A stretch of 64,000 nt of DNA from Streptomyces sp. ISL-96 (GTDB taxonomy: Bacteria > Actinomycetota > Actinomycetes > Streptomycetales > Streptomycetaceae). The position numbers and the translations under genes are program-made. The notes under the pieces were generated by a model, which saw only the letters and a list, made by a program, of their open reading frames with translations, did not search any database and was not told the origin of the DNA. Each line of letters opens with the position of its first letter. Position 1 is the first letter of the stretch. Positions 50,612 to 58,695 of this stretch are shown here, one piece after another. Location of the stretch: positions 102,544 through 166,543 of the forward strand of contig NZ_JAGGPA010000039.1 of assembly GCF_018614035.1 (NCBI RefSeq), given 5' to 3'.

Positions 50612-53061
50612 TGGCGCCGACGGTACGAGCCGTTCCGCGCGTGGTCGTCATCGGCGCGGGCATCGTCGGCTGCTCGCTCGCCGACGAACTCACCGCCCGC
50701 GGCTGGACCGACGTAACCGTCCTCGAACAGGGACCGCTGCCCGCCCCCGGCGGCTCCACCTCGCACGCGCCGGGGCTCGTCTTCCGAACCAACCCGTCCA
50801 AGTGCCTGACGGATTTGGCCAGTTACACCGTTGAGAAGTTCAGTGCCCTGCGGGTGGACGGGCGGGCCTGCTTCGACCCCGTCGGCGGTCTCGAAGTCGC
50901 CACCACCCCCGCCCGCCTCGCCGACCTCCACCGCAGGGCCGGCCTCGCCGCCTCCTGGGGCGTCGAAGGGGAAGTCGTCGGCCCCGACGAGTGTCTCAAG
51001 CTCTGGCCCTTCCTCGACCCGGACCTCGTGCTCGGCGGTTTCCACACCCCCGGCGACGGCCTCGCGCGCGCCCTGCCCGCCTCCCGCGCGCAGCTGGAGC
51101 GGGCCACCGCGCGCGGCGCCCGCTTCCTCGACCGTACGACCGTCACCGGCATCGAGCAGCGCGGCGGCCGCGTCACCGGCGTCGTCACCGACCAGGGCAC
51201 CGTCCCCGCCGACCACGTCGTGTCGGCGGCCGGGTTCTGGGGGCCGGTCGTCGGACGCATGGCGGGCGTCGGCATCCCCCTTCTGCCGCTGGCCCACCAG
51301 TACGCCCGCACCACCCCGCTCGACGAGCTCGCGGGCGCGGTACAGGACGCCACCCGGCCCATCCTCCGCCACCAGGACCGCGACCTGTACTTCCGCGAGC
51401 ACGCCGACCGCATCGGCATCGGCTCGTACGCCCACCGGCCGCTGCCCGTCGACCCGTTCACCGTGCCGCGCTACGACGACGCCCCCGTCATGCCCTCTTC
51501 GTACCCCTTCACCGAGGACGACTTCGCCCCCAGCTGGGAAGACGCCAAGGCCCTGCTGCCCGCCCTCGCCGCCTCCCGCGTCCACGAAGGCTTCAACGGC
51601 GTCTTCTCCTTCACCCCCGACGGCATGCCCGTCCTCGGCGAGACCCGCGAACTGCGCGGGTTCTGGCTCGCCGAAGCCGTCTGGGTCACTCACTCCGCCG
51701 GTGTCGCCAAGGCGCTCGCCGAGTGGATGACCGAGGGCCGGCCCTCCATCGACCTGCACGAATGCGACCTGACGCGCTTCGAGACCGCGCAGCGCTCACC
51801 GGCGTACGTCGAGGAGCGAGCGGCGCGGCAGTTCGTCGAGGTGTACGACATCATCCATCCGCTCCAGCCACCCGAGCACCCCCGCCCCCTGCGCGTCAGC
51901 CCCTTCTACGCCCGACAGCGCCGGCTCGGCGCCCACTTCCTGGAGGGCGGCGGCTGGGAGCGCCCGCACTGGTACCAGGCCAACGCGCCCCTCGCCGAGA
52001 CGATCACGCTCCCCACCCGCGACGACTGGTCCGCCACGCACTGGTCCCCGATCGCCGCCGCCGAGGCGAAGGCGACGCGCGAGAAGGTGGCGCTGTACGA
52101 CATGACGCCGCTGCGGCGCCTCGAAGTCACCGGACCCGGCGCCCTCGACTTCCTTCAGCGGACCACCACCAACAACCTGGCCAAGAAGCCCGGTTCGGTC
52201 ACGTACACCCTGCTCCTCGACGAGGCGGCGGGCATCCTCTCCGACCTCACCGTCGCCCGCCTCGCCGAGCACCACTTCCAGATCGGCGCGAATTCGCCCG
52301 CCGACCTGGATCTGCTGCTCCGCCGAGCCCCCGACGACGTACAGATCCGCGACATCACCGCGGGCACCTGCTGCATCGGCGTCTGGGGTCCGCTCGCCCG
52401 CGACCTCGTCCAGCCACTCACCCGCGACGACCTCTCCCACCAGGGCCTCGGCTACTTCAAGGCCCGCCAGACCCACATCGGCCACGTCCCGGTCACGGCG
52501 ATGCGGCTGAGTTACGTCGGCGAGCTCGGCTGGGAGCTCTACACCACCGCCGACCTGGGGCTCAGGCTCTGGGACACCCTCTGGGAGGCCGGACAGCGGC
52601 ACGGTGTCGTCGCGGCCGGGCGCTCGGCCTTCAACAGCCTGCGCCTGGAGAAGGGTTACCGGGCCTGGGGCCAGGACATGACCGCCGAGCACAACCCGTA
52701 CGAAGCGGGCCTCGGTTTCGCCGTCCGCATGAACAAGGGCGACTTCACCGGGCGCGCCGCCCTCGAAGCACACGTGGCGCGCGGTGAGCCGGCCCGTAAA
52801 CTCACCGCCCTCACCCTCGACGACCCCACCGCCGTCGTCCTCGGCAAGGAGCCGGTGTCCATCGACGGGGCCGGGCGCCCCGCCGGCTACGTCACCAGCG
52901 CCGGCTACGGCTACACGCTGGGCCGGTGCATCGCGTACGCCTGGCTGCCGCCGCTGGCCCCCGGCACCCCCGTCCACATCGCCTACTTCGGCGAGAAGAC
53001 GGCCGCGACCGTCGCCGAAGAGCCCCTCTTCGACCCGCAGATGACCCACATCCTCAAGTGA
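50611..53061 (+). CDS. Dimethylglycine dehydrogenase-like FAD/GcvT oxidoreductase
   Basis: An 816-residue two-part enzyme. The N-terminal DAO-type flavoprotein (about 8-375) begins RVVVIGAGIVGCSLADELTARG and has the GGSTSHAPG flavin loop, with FSFTPDGMPVLGETRELRGF at its end. The C-terminal half (about 430-815) is an FAO/GcvT folate-binding module (ATREKVALYDMTPLRRLEVTG, YVGELGWELYT, RSAFNSLRLEKGYRAWGQDM). Such enzymes oxidatively demethylate dimethylglycine or related N-methyl amines and pass the one-carbon unit to tetrahydrofolate or release it as formaldehyde. It is coupled to mscR and 15 bp before the sarcosine-oxidase-like gene. Confidence 0.9.
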   Translation: MAPTVRAVPRVVVIGAGIVGCSLADELTARGWTDVTVLEQGPLPAPGGSTSHAPGLVFRTNPSKCLTDLASYTVEKFSALRVDGRACFDPVGGLEVATTPARLADLHRRAGLAASWGVEGEVVGPDECLKLWPFLDPDLVLGGFHTPGDGLARALPASRAQLERATARGARFLDRTTVTGIEQRGGRVTGVVTDQGTVPADHVVSAAGFWGPVVGRMAGVGIPLLPLAHQYARTTPLDELAGAVQDATRPILRHQDRDLYFREHADRIGIGSYAHRPLPVDPFTVPRYDDAPVMPSSYPFTEDDFAPSWEDAKALLPALAASRVHEGFNGVFSFTPDGMPVLGETRELRGFWLAEAVWVTHSAGVAKALAEWMTEGRPSIDLHECDLTRFETAQRSPAYVEERAARQFVEVYDIIHPLQPPEHPRPLRVSPFYARQRRLGAHFLEGGGWERPHWYQANAPLAETITLPTRDDWSATHWSPIAAAEAKATREKVALYDMTPLRRLEVTGPGALDFLQRTTTNNLAKKPGSVTYTLLLDEAAGILSDLTVARLAEHHFQIGANSPADLDLLLRRAPDDVQIRDITAGTCCIGVWGPLARDLVQPLTRDDLSHQGLGYFKARQTHIGHVPVTAMRLSYVGELGWELYTTADLGLRLWDTLWEAGQRHGVVAAGRSAFNSLRLEKGYRAWGQDMTAEHNPYEAGLGFAVRMNKGDFTGRAALEAHVARGEPARKLTALTLDDPTAVVLGKEPVSIDGAGRPAGYVTSAGYGYTLGRCIAYAWLPPLAPGTPVHIAYFGEKTAATVAEEPLFDPQMTHILK

Positions 53062-53076
53062 GCGAGGTCTCGCGAG

Positions 53077-54261
53077 ATGCCACCCACCTTTGACGTGATC
53101 GTCGTCGGCCTCGGCGGCATGGGCAGCGCCGCCGCCCACCACCTCGCCGCGCACGGCGCGCGCGTGCTGGGCCTGGAGAAGTTCGGGCCGGTCCACAACA
53201 AGGGGTCCAGTCACGGCGGTTCGCGCATCACCCGGCAGTCCTACTTCGAGGACCCGGCGTACGTACCGCTCCTTCTGCGCTCGTACGAGCTCTACGAGCA
53301 GCTGGGGCGCGACACCGGCCGCAACGTCGCCACCCTCTGCGGCGGCGTCATGGTCGGGCGCCCCGAGTCCCGCACCGTGGCCGGCTCGCTGCTCTCCGCC
53401 CGGCAGTGGGACCTGCCGCACGAGATGCTCGACGCTGCCGACATCCGCCGGCGCTTCCCGACCCTCACCCCCCGCGACGACGAGGTCGCGCTCTACGAGG
53501 AACGGGCCGGTCTCGTCCGCCCCGAGAACACCGTCGCCGCCCACCTCCAGCTCGCCACCCAGCTCGGCGCCGACCTGCACTTCGAGGAGCCGATGACCCG
53601 CTGGGAGGCCCTCGAAGGCGGCCGGGGGGTTCGCGTGCACACCGCGGAGAACACGTACACGGCCGGACACCTCGTCATCTGCCCCGGCGCGTGGGCGCCC
53701 CAGCTGCTCACCGACATCGGCGTGCCGTTCACCATCGAGCGGCAGGTCATGTACTGGTTCCAGCCCACCGGCGGCGTTGAGCCCTTCCTCCCCGAGAACC
53801 ACCCGATCTACATCTGGGAGGACGCGCAGGGGGTGCAGGTCTACGGGTTTCCGGCGATCGACGGCCCGCACCTCGGTGCCAAGGTGGCGTTCTTCCGCAA
53901 GGGCACCGTGTGCACGCCGGAGACGATCGAGCGGACGGTGTACGACGACGAGGTGGCCGCGATGGCGACCCACATGTCACGCCACATCCCCGACCTGCCC
54001 GGAGCCTTCCTCAAGGCCGCCACCTGCATGTACTCCAACACCCCCGACGAGCACTTCGTGATCGCCCGGCACCCGGCGCACACCGATTCCGTCACCGTCG
54101 CCTGCGGATTCTCCGGGCACGGCTTCAAGTTCGTGCCCGTCGTCGGCGAGATCGTGGCCGACCTGGCGCTGAGCGGCGAGACCAAGCACCCCATTGAGCT
54201 GTTCGACCCCCGCAGGCTCCCCGCCGCGCCCGCAGCCCGAGCCGAGAGGCAGCCCGTGTGA
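53077..54261 (+). CDS. Monomeric sarcosine oxidase / N-methyltryptophan oxidase-like flavoenzyme
   Basis: A 394-residue FAD oxidase of the MSOX/MTOX group, removing a methyl group from secondary N-methyl amino acids to give formaldehyde and hydrogen peroxide. The flavin motif is FDVIVVGLGGMGSAAAHHL, followed by SSHGGSRITRQSYFEDPAYVPL (in segments). The covalent-FAD cysteine fits TCMYSNTPDEHFVIARHP. ACGFSGHGFKFVPVVGEIVA closes the fold. In this operon sarcosine is the likeliest substrate, the product of the preceding enzyme. It overlaps the oxygenase start by 4 bp (ATGA). Confidence 0.9.
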   Translation: MPPTFDVIVVGLGGMGSAAAHHLAAHGARVLGLEKFGPVHNKGSSHGGSRITRQSYFEDPAYVPLLLRSYELYEQLGRDTGRNVATLCGGVMVGRPESRTVAGSLLSARQWDLPHEMLDAADIRRRFPTLTPRDDEVALYEERAGLVRPENTVAAHLQLATQLGADLHFEEPMTRWEALEGGRGVRVHTAENTYTAGHLVICPGAWAPQLLTDIGVPFTIERQVMYWFQPTGGVEPFLPENHPIYIWEDAQGVQVYGFPAIDGPHLGAKVAFFRKGTVCTPETIERTVYDDEVAAMATHMSRHIPDLPGAFLKAATCMYSNTPDEHFVIARHPAHTDSVTVACGFSGHGFKFVPVVGEIVADLALSGETKHPIELFDPRRLPAAPAARAERQPV

Positions 54262-55394
54262 TGACTACCGCCACCAGCCTGATCGCGACCCTGCCCGGCC
54301 ACTTCTACACCGACCCCGAGATCTTCCGCAGCGAGCAGGAGCGGATCTTCGAATCGCTCTGGTACTGCGCGGTGCGCAGCGCCGATCTCGGCCGTCCCGG
54401 CGCGTTCCGTACGGTCCGGGCGGGCCGGGAGAGCGTACTGATCACGCGGACCCGGACCGGCGAACTGCGCGCCTTCCTCAACGTCTGCCGCCATCGCGGC
54501 GCGCGGCTGTGCACCGAGAGCGCGGGGGAGGTGCGGCGTAACCTCCAGTGCCCGTACCACGCCTGGACCTACGGCCTGGACGGCACACTCGTCGCCGCCC
54601 CCAATCTCCAGAAGATGCCGGACATCGACCGTACGGAATACGGCCTGGTGAAGGTCGCGCTGCGGGAATGGCTCGGGTACGCCTGGATCTGCCTCGCCGA
54701 CGAGCCGCCGTCCTTCGAGGACACGGTCATCGGCGATGTCGTGGAGCGGCTCGGCGACACCGTGACGATCGAGCGGTACGACACCGAGGGCCTGACCCTG
54801 GGGCGCCGCATCAGCTACGACGTCGCGGCCAACTGGAAGCTGATCGTCGAGAACTTCATGGAGTGCTACCACTGCGCGACGATCCACCCCGAGCTCACCG
54901 ACGTACTCCCGGAATTCGCGGACGGCCTGGCGGCTCAGTACTACGTCGGGCACGGCGCGGAGTTCAGCGAGGAGGCACAGGGTTTCACCGTCGACGGCAG
55001 CGCGGGCTTCGGCCGGCTGCCGGGCATCACCGACGCGCAGGACCGCCGCTATTTCGCGGTCACCATCAGGCCGCAGGTCTTCGTGAACCTGGTGCCCGAC
55101 CACGTCATCGTCCACCGGATGTTCCCGCTGGCCGCAGACCGCACGGTGGTGGAGTGCGACTGGCTGTACGCGCCCGGGGTCGTCGCCTCGGGAGCCGACC
55201 TCGACAAGTCGGTGGAACTGTTCCACCGCGTGAACACCCAGGATTTCGACGCCTGCGAACGGACCCAGCCGGCGATGGCCTCGCGGGCGTACCGCAAGGG
55301 CGGTGTCCTCGTCCCGGCCGAGCACCACATCGGGGCGTTTCATGACTGGGTGACCGAAATGCTGGGGAAGGCGGCTGCGCAACGAAATCCGTAG
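54258..55394 (+). CDS. Rieske non-heme iron oxygenase alpha subunit, betaine-demethylase-like
   Basis: A 378-residue Rieske oxygenase. Rieske ligands are CRHRGARLC (C-x-H) and CPYHAWTYGLDG (C-x-x-H). Mononuclear iron ligands are in NFMECYHCATIHPEL, with a downstream Asp expected near QDFDACERTQ. The layout matches GbcA/stachydrine-demethylase-type oxygenases, which oxidise a methyl group of a quaternary ammonium compound and release formaldehyde. No dedicated reductase is next to it. The ferredoxin and reductase at 46836-48328 could supply electrons. It is the last gene of the mscR operon and overlaps the oxidase gene by 4 bp. Confidence 0.9.
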   Translation: MMTTATSLIATLPGHFYTDPEIFRSEQERIFESLWYCAVRSADLGRPGAFRTVRAGRESVLITRTRTGELRAFLNVCRHRGARLCTESAGEVRRNLQCPYHAWTYGLDGTLVAAPNLQKMPDIDRTEYGLVKVALREWLGYAWICLADEPPSFEDTVIGDVVERLGDTVTIERYDTEGLTLGRRISYDVAANWKLIVENFMECYHCATIHPELTDVLPEFADGLAAQYYVGHGAEFSEEAQGFTVDGSAGFGRLPGITDAQDRRYFAVTIRPQVFVNLVPDHVIVHRMFPLAADRTVVECDWLYAPGVVASGADLDKSVELFHRVNTQDFDACERTQPAMASRAYRKGGVLVPAEHHIGAFHDWVTEMLGKAAAQRNP

Positions 55395-55516
55395 GTCTAG
55401 TCCTCTTGGATAGGGCATTGGCGCGTTACGATCACGACTTTTCGAAAGAATCCGCACTCAACCCCTTGTGTTGGCCCGGTGACCATGTGCAAGATCTCTC
55501 CTGCCCGAGGCAGGCA

Positions 55517-55526
55517 TTGCACGCAA
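55517..55526 (+). promoter_or_regulatory. Candidate operator TTGC-AC-GCAA before the permease
   Basis: TTGCACGCAA is a 4-bp inverted repeat with a 2-bp spacer, 28 bp before the permease start. It resembles the TGCGCAAC sites in the two other intergenic regions of this cluster. A short hairpin, CCTGCC-cga-GGCAGG (55500-55514), lies just upstream. Confidence 0.35.
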
Positions 55527-55554
55527 CACGTACGTCACCGGAAAGGCATAACCG

Positions 55555-57048
55555 TTGAGCAAGAGGCCGGGATCCGAAGGGGGCGGCCTGCGGGCGGGAG
55601 CCCTGGGAACTTTCGACTCCGTCGTCATGGCGGTCGCGGGCTGCGGCCCGGCCTACACCGTCGCCGCGACGATCCCCGCGCTCGTGCTCGCCGTCGGCGT
55701 CGCCAGCCCGGCGGTGCTCCTGTACTGCGCGATCCCGATGATCGGCATCGCGCTGGCCTTCCGGCACCTGGGACGACTCGAAGTCAACGCCGGAGCCACC
55801 TACGCCTGGGTGGCCCGCGCGCTCCACCCCTTCCTCGGATTCCTGAGTGGCTGGGCGCTGGTGGTGGCCACGACGGTCTTCCTCGTCTCCGCCACCCTGC
55901 CCGCCGGCACGGCCACGCTCGCGCTCATCGACCCCGAGCTGGCCGGACGCACCGCACTGGCCACCACCGTGGGCGTCGGCTGGTTCCTGCTCATGGCGGC
56001 CGTGGTCGCCCTCGGCGCGCGGATCAGCCCGTACGCCCGGACCGTCCTCACCGGAACCCAGCTCGTACTGCTCCTGCTCTTCGCCGTCGTCGCCCTGACG
56101 AAGGACGGGAACGCCGCCGACTTCTCGCTCTCCTGGTTCGGCTTCAGCCACTTCGACGAGTCGCACACCTTCGTGGCGGGCGCACTCATCGCCGGCGTCA
56201 GCTACTGGGGCTGGGACGTGACCAGCAACCTCAGCGAGGAGACCCGCAACAGCCGCCGGACCTTCGGGCTGGGCGGACTCATCGGCGTACTGGTGTCACT
56301 GGTCGTCTTCGTGGTCTTCACCATCGCCGCCAACGTCCTCATCGGCTCCGACGCGGTGCGTGACAATCCCGCGGGCTTCCTCTCCGTCCTCGGCGAGGCC
56401 GTCTGGCCGGGCTGGGGCGGGCGGCTGCTCGTGCTGGCCGTGATGCTCTCCATGATCGCCACGCTGGAGACCACCCTTCTGCAGGCGACGCGGACGCTCT
56501 TCGCGATGGGGCGCGACCGTACCGTCCCCGCTGTGTTCTCGCGCACCCACCGGGAGTGGCAGACGCCCTGGGTGGCCACGGCCGCCGTCGCGCTCGTCGC
56601 GCTGCTGCTCATCCTGATCTCCGCCACGGCCGGCTCCGGCGCCCAGTTCGTCAAGGACGCGGTGAGCGGCATCGGTCTGCACATCGCGTTCTACTACGCC
56701 CTCGCCGGACTCTCGGCCGTCGTCGCGTACCGGCGGATGCTGCTCAAGTCCGTGGGCAACCTGGTCTTCATCGGACTGTGGCCGCTCGGCGGAGCACTCT
56801 TCATGATCTGGATCTTCGCCACGTCCGTCCCGGAGCTCAGCGGCAGCGCTCTCGCCATCGGGCTCGGCGCCCTGGCCCTCGGCGTGGTGCCGATGCTCCT
56901 GTCCTGGTTCCAGGGCAGCTCGTACTACCGGCCGAGGCCGCTGGACCCCGAGCAGGCCGACGCGGCGGACGAGTTCTACGGAGGGCCGGGGATGGAGCCG
57001 GCGCCGGCGGCCGCCCAGCGCCGGGACGAGATCCTCACCGACTTCTGA
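55555..57048 (+). CDS. APC-superfamily amino acid/amine permease
   Basis: A 497-residue transporter with about 12 membrane helices. The first helix contains TFDSVVMAVAGCGPAYTVAA, followed by FRHLGRLEVNAGATYAWVARAL, a consensus region of APC permeases (G-x-G-like loop and NAGA-Y-W). VSYWGWDVTSNLSEETRNSRR in helix 6 is typical. The TTG at 55555 has GGAAAGG 7 bases upstream. It is 160 bp after the oxygenase, in the same direction, and probably imports the compound demethylated by the cluster or a related amine. APC proteins carry amino acids and amines; betaines more often use other families. Confidence 0.88.
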   Translation: MSKRPGSEGGGLRAGALGTFDSVVMAVAGCGPAYTVAATIPALVLAVGVASPAVLLYCAIPMIGIALAFRHLGRLEVNAGATYAWVARALHPFLGFLSGWALVVATTVFLVSATLPAGTATLALIDPELAGRTALATTVGVGWFLLMAAVVALGARISPYARTVLTGTQLVLLLLFAVVALTKDGNAADFSLSWFGFSHFDESHTFVAGALIAGVSYWGWDVTSNLSEETRNSRRTFGLGGLIGVLVSLVVFVVFTIAANVLIGSDAVRDNPAGFLSVLGEAVWPGWGGRLLVLAVMLSMIATLETTLLQATRTLFAMGRDRTVPAVFSRTHREWQTPWVATAAVALVALLLILISATAGSGAQFVKDAVSGIGLHIAFYYALAGLSAVVAYRRMLLKSVGNLVFIGLWPLGGALFMIWIFATSVPELSGSALAIGLGALALGVVPMLLSWFQGSSYYRPRPLDPEQADAADEFYGGPGMEPAPAAAQRRDEILTDF

Positions 57049-57120
57049 CGACCGCTTCTGATCCCGTACCCGGTCCGTATCCGGTCCGTACCCGCGTCCT
57101 CTCAGGGAGGGAACCCGCCC

Positions 57121-58062
57121 ATGGCAGCCTGGCTGCGCCGCCGTTCCGGAGCACCGCTCTACGACCAGGCGTTCGGTGACCGAGCCCTCGCGGAGGGCTG
57201 CCAGGACATGGTGATGGGCCGCTGGGAGGGCGCCCGCGACCTGCTCGCCGAGCGGCCCCGCGACGACTGGGACCGGCGCGCGCACCGCCTGCGCCTGCTC
57301 GCCGACGCGGCGGCGAACCGGCGCACCGTGGACGTCTGGCAGGCCTCCGACCCCGCGAACCCGGACGCGGCCGTGCTGCGCGCCGAGACCGAGGTGATGC
57401 GGATGTTCGCCGGTGCGCGCACCGGGACGCTGCCCGGCAAGGAGAGCCTGGACCGGGCGGCCCGGATGTGCCTCCAGGCGTCCGACCTGGCCCCCGAGGA
57501 CCCGCATCCGTACGTCTCGCTGGTCGCGCTCGGCAGGCTGTACGAGGGGGGCGACCCGTACATCGGCCAGTGGTGGAAGGAGCTCAGGGACCGGGACCTG
57601 TACCACCGGGAAGGGCACCACCAGGCACTGCGCTACCTCTCCGCCCGCTGGCACGGCTCACACGGCGAGGCGAACAACTTCGCTTGGGAAGCCGCGTCGT
57701 ACGCCCCGCCCGGCTCGTCGCTCGCGATCCTGCCGCAGGTGGCGAGGGCGGAGCAGTACCGCTACCAGACGGAGGCGGAAGGCAGGACGGCGATCGGCCT
57801 CGCCTTCCACTGGAACGGGGAGCGGGCGCGCTGGGACCTGCGGACCGCCCTGGAGAAGTGGATCAACCACCGGACCGTCCCGCAGGCGCAGGACGTCGCC
57901 GACCTCAATTACCTGGCCCACGGTCTGGTCCATGCGGGGATGGAAGGGGAGGCCACCGCCATTTTCGGCCTCCTGGACAATCGGGCCACCCGGATCCCGT
58001 GGTCGTACAGCGGCGACGCGGAGAGCCTGTTCGTCCGCTGGCGGGACAAGGTGACGGCCTGA
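57121..58062 (+). CDS. Hypothetical helical-repeat protein
   Basis: A 313-residue cytoplasmic protein with helical repeat character: MVMGRWEGARDLLAERPRDDWDRRAHRLRLLADAA and RAARMCLQASDLAPEDPHPYVSLVALGRLYEGG (in segments). WKELRDRDLYHREGHHQALRYLSARWHGSHGEANNFAW is a strongly patterned middle region. It looks like a TPR-type protein known from streptomycete genomes without assigned function. A GGGAGGGA lies 8 bases before the ATG. It is 72 bp after the permease in the same direction, so it may be the last gene of that transcript. Confidence 0.75.
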   Translation: MAAWLRRRSGAPLYDQAFGDRALAEGCQDMVMGRWEGARDLLAERPRDDWDRRAHRLRLLADAAANRRTVDVWQASDPANPDAAVLRAETEVMRMFAGARTGTLPGKESLDRAARMCLQASDLAPEDPHPYVSLVALGRLYEGGDPYIGQWWKELRDRDLYHREGHHQALRYLSARWHGSHGEANNFAWEAASYAPPGSSLAILPQVARAEQYRYQTEAEGRTAIGLAFHWNGERARWDLRTALEKWINHRTVPQAQDVADLNYLAHGLVHAGMEGEATAIFGLLDNRATRIPWSYSGDAESLFVRWRDKVTA

Positions 58063-58108
58063 TGGATACGGTCTGTCCTAACTCGCGAGGTGGGCATAAC
58101 GTAGAGGT

Positions 58109-58318
58109 ATGGGCAGCAACGCGCGTGAGACCAAAACGCAGGCCCGACACGTCTGTCCGGTCTGCAAGCACCCCGTCACGTCGGTAATCAAGCGGCACAA
58201 GTCGCTCGGAGTCTTTGTGCCTGTCTGGCGCCCGGGCCCGTGCCGGAACCCCGACTGTTCCGCGTACGTGCCTGAAGGGCGGGGCGGGGAGAGCGAGAAG
58301 TCCGAACCGCACTCCTGA
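58109..58318 (+). CDS. Small zinc-ribbon-like protein
   Basis: A 69-residue basic protein with two cysteine pairs, HVCPVCKHPV (CxxC) and GPCRNPDCSAYV (CxxxxC), spaced as in a small zinc ribbon. It starts MGSNARETKTQARH and ends with a charged tail. GAGG lies 2 bases before the ATG. Function is unknown; RNA or DNA binding is possible for a basic zinc ribbon. It follows the hypothetical gene by 46 bp. Confidence 0.65.
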   Translation: MGSNARETKTQARHVCPVCKHPVTSVIKRHKSLGVFVPVWRPGPCRNPDCSAYVPEGRGGESEKSEPHS

Positions 58319-58450
58319 CCACGTCCGGTAGCGGTCCGGGCGCGCTTTGGGCTGCCCTTTGGGGCGCCTGCTGAATTCCCGCTCGAATTGATCTGTGGGG
58401 TTCTCGCGGATACACCTCCTGGAGTGGTGAGCGAGCTGAGCGTGGGCCAG

Positions 58451-58464
58451 TGGGAGCGCTCCCA
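58451..58464 (+). promoter_or_regulatory. CebR operator, perfect match
   Basis: TGGGAGCGCTCCCA is identical to the known 14-bp CebR consensus, a perfect palindrome. It lies 232 bp before the GH6 start, so the promoter it controls is followed by a long leader, unless a second promoter lies closer. Confidence 0.9.
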
Positions 58465-58506
58465 AAATTCCTTGCCGACGGGAAAGTGTCAAGGGTTCGC
58501 GGGTGA

Positions 58507-58538
58507 ATTGAGCTGTCGAATTAATTCGACAGCTCAAT
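58507..58538. repeat. 32-bp perfect palindrome upstream of the GH6 cellulase
   Basis: The arms begin ATTGAGCTGTCGAATT (58507-58522) and their exact complement follows with no spacer. The A+T-rich centre, GAATTAATTC, is unusual in this genome. It could be a regulator site or form a hairpin in the leader. It is not a standard terminator, since it stands 157 bp before a start codon. Confidence 0.9.
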
Positions 58539-58695
58539 CTCGGAAAACCTGGCAACCTTTTCTGTTCTCCGTGGCGACTCGGTGCTAGCTTCCAGCCCAC
58601 CAGTGGGAGCGACACCGCGTACGGCGGGGCACCCGGAACCACGCATCGGGTTGCCCTGACGCCTGCGCGCCCTCGACTGAGAGGTACACGCAACC

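Larger units (their letters stand above)
58319..58695. promoter_or_regulatory. Control region of the CBM2-GH6 cellulase gene
   Basis: No gene is visible in these 377 bp. It holds a perfect CebR operator (58451-58464), a 32-bp perfect palindrome (58507-58538), a half-site like that palindrome, GAATTGATCTGT, at about 58384-58395, and a CebR half-site TGGGAGCG at 58604-58611. A TAGCTT at about 58588 might be a -10 element. Confidence 0.6.

Noticed and set aside
57071..57105. Direct repeat of CCGGTCCGTA before the hypothetical gene at 57121
   Set aside because: Two short adjacent copies in G+C-rich intergenic DNA; no wider pattern or clear role.
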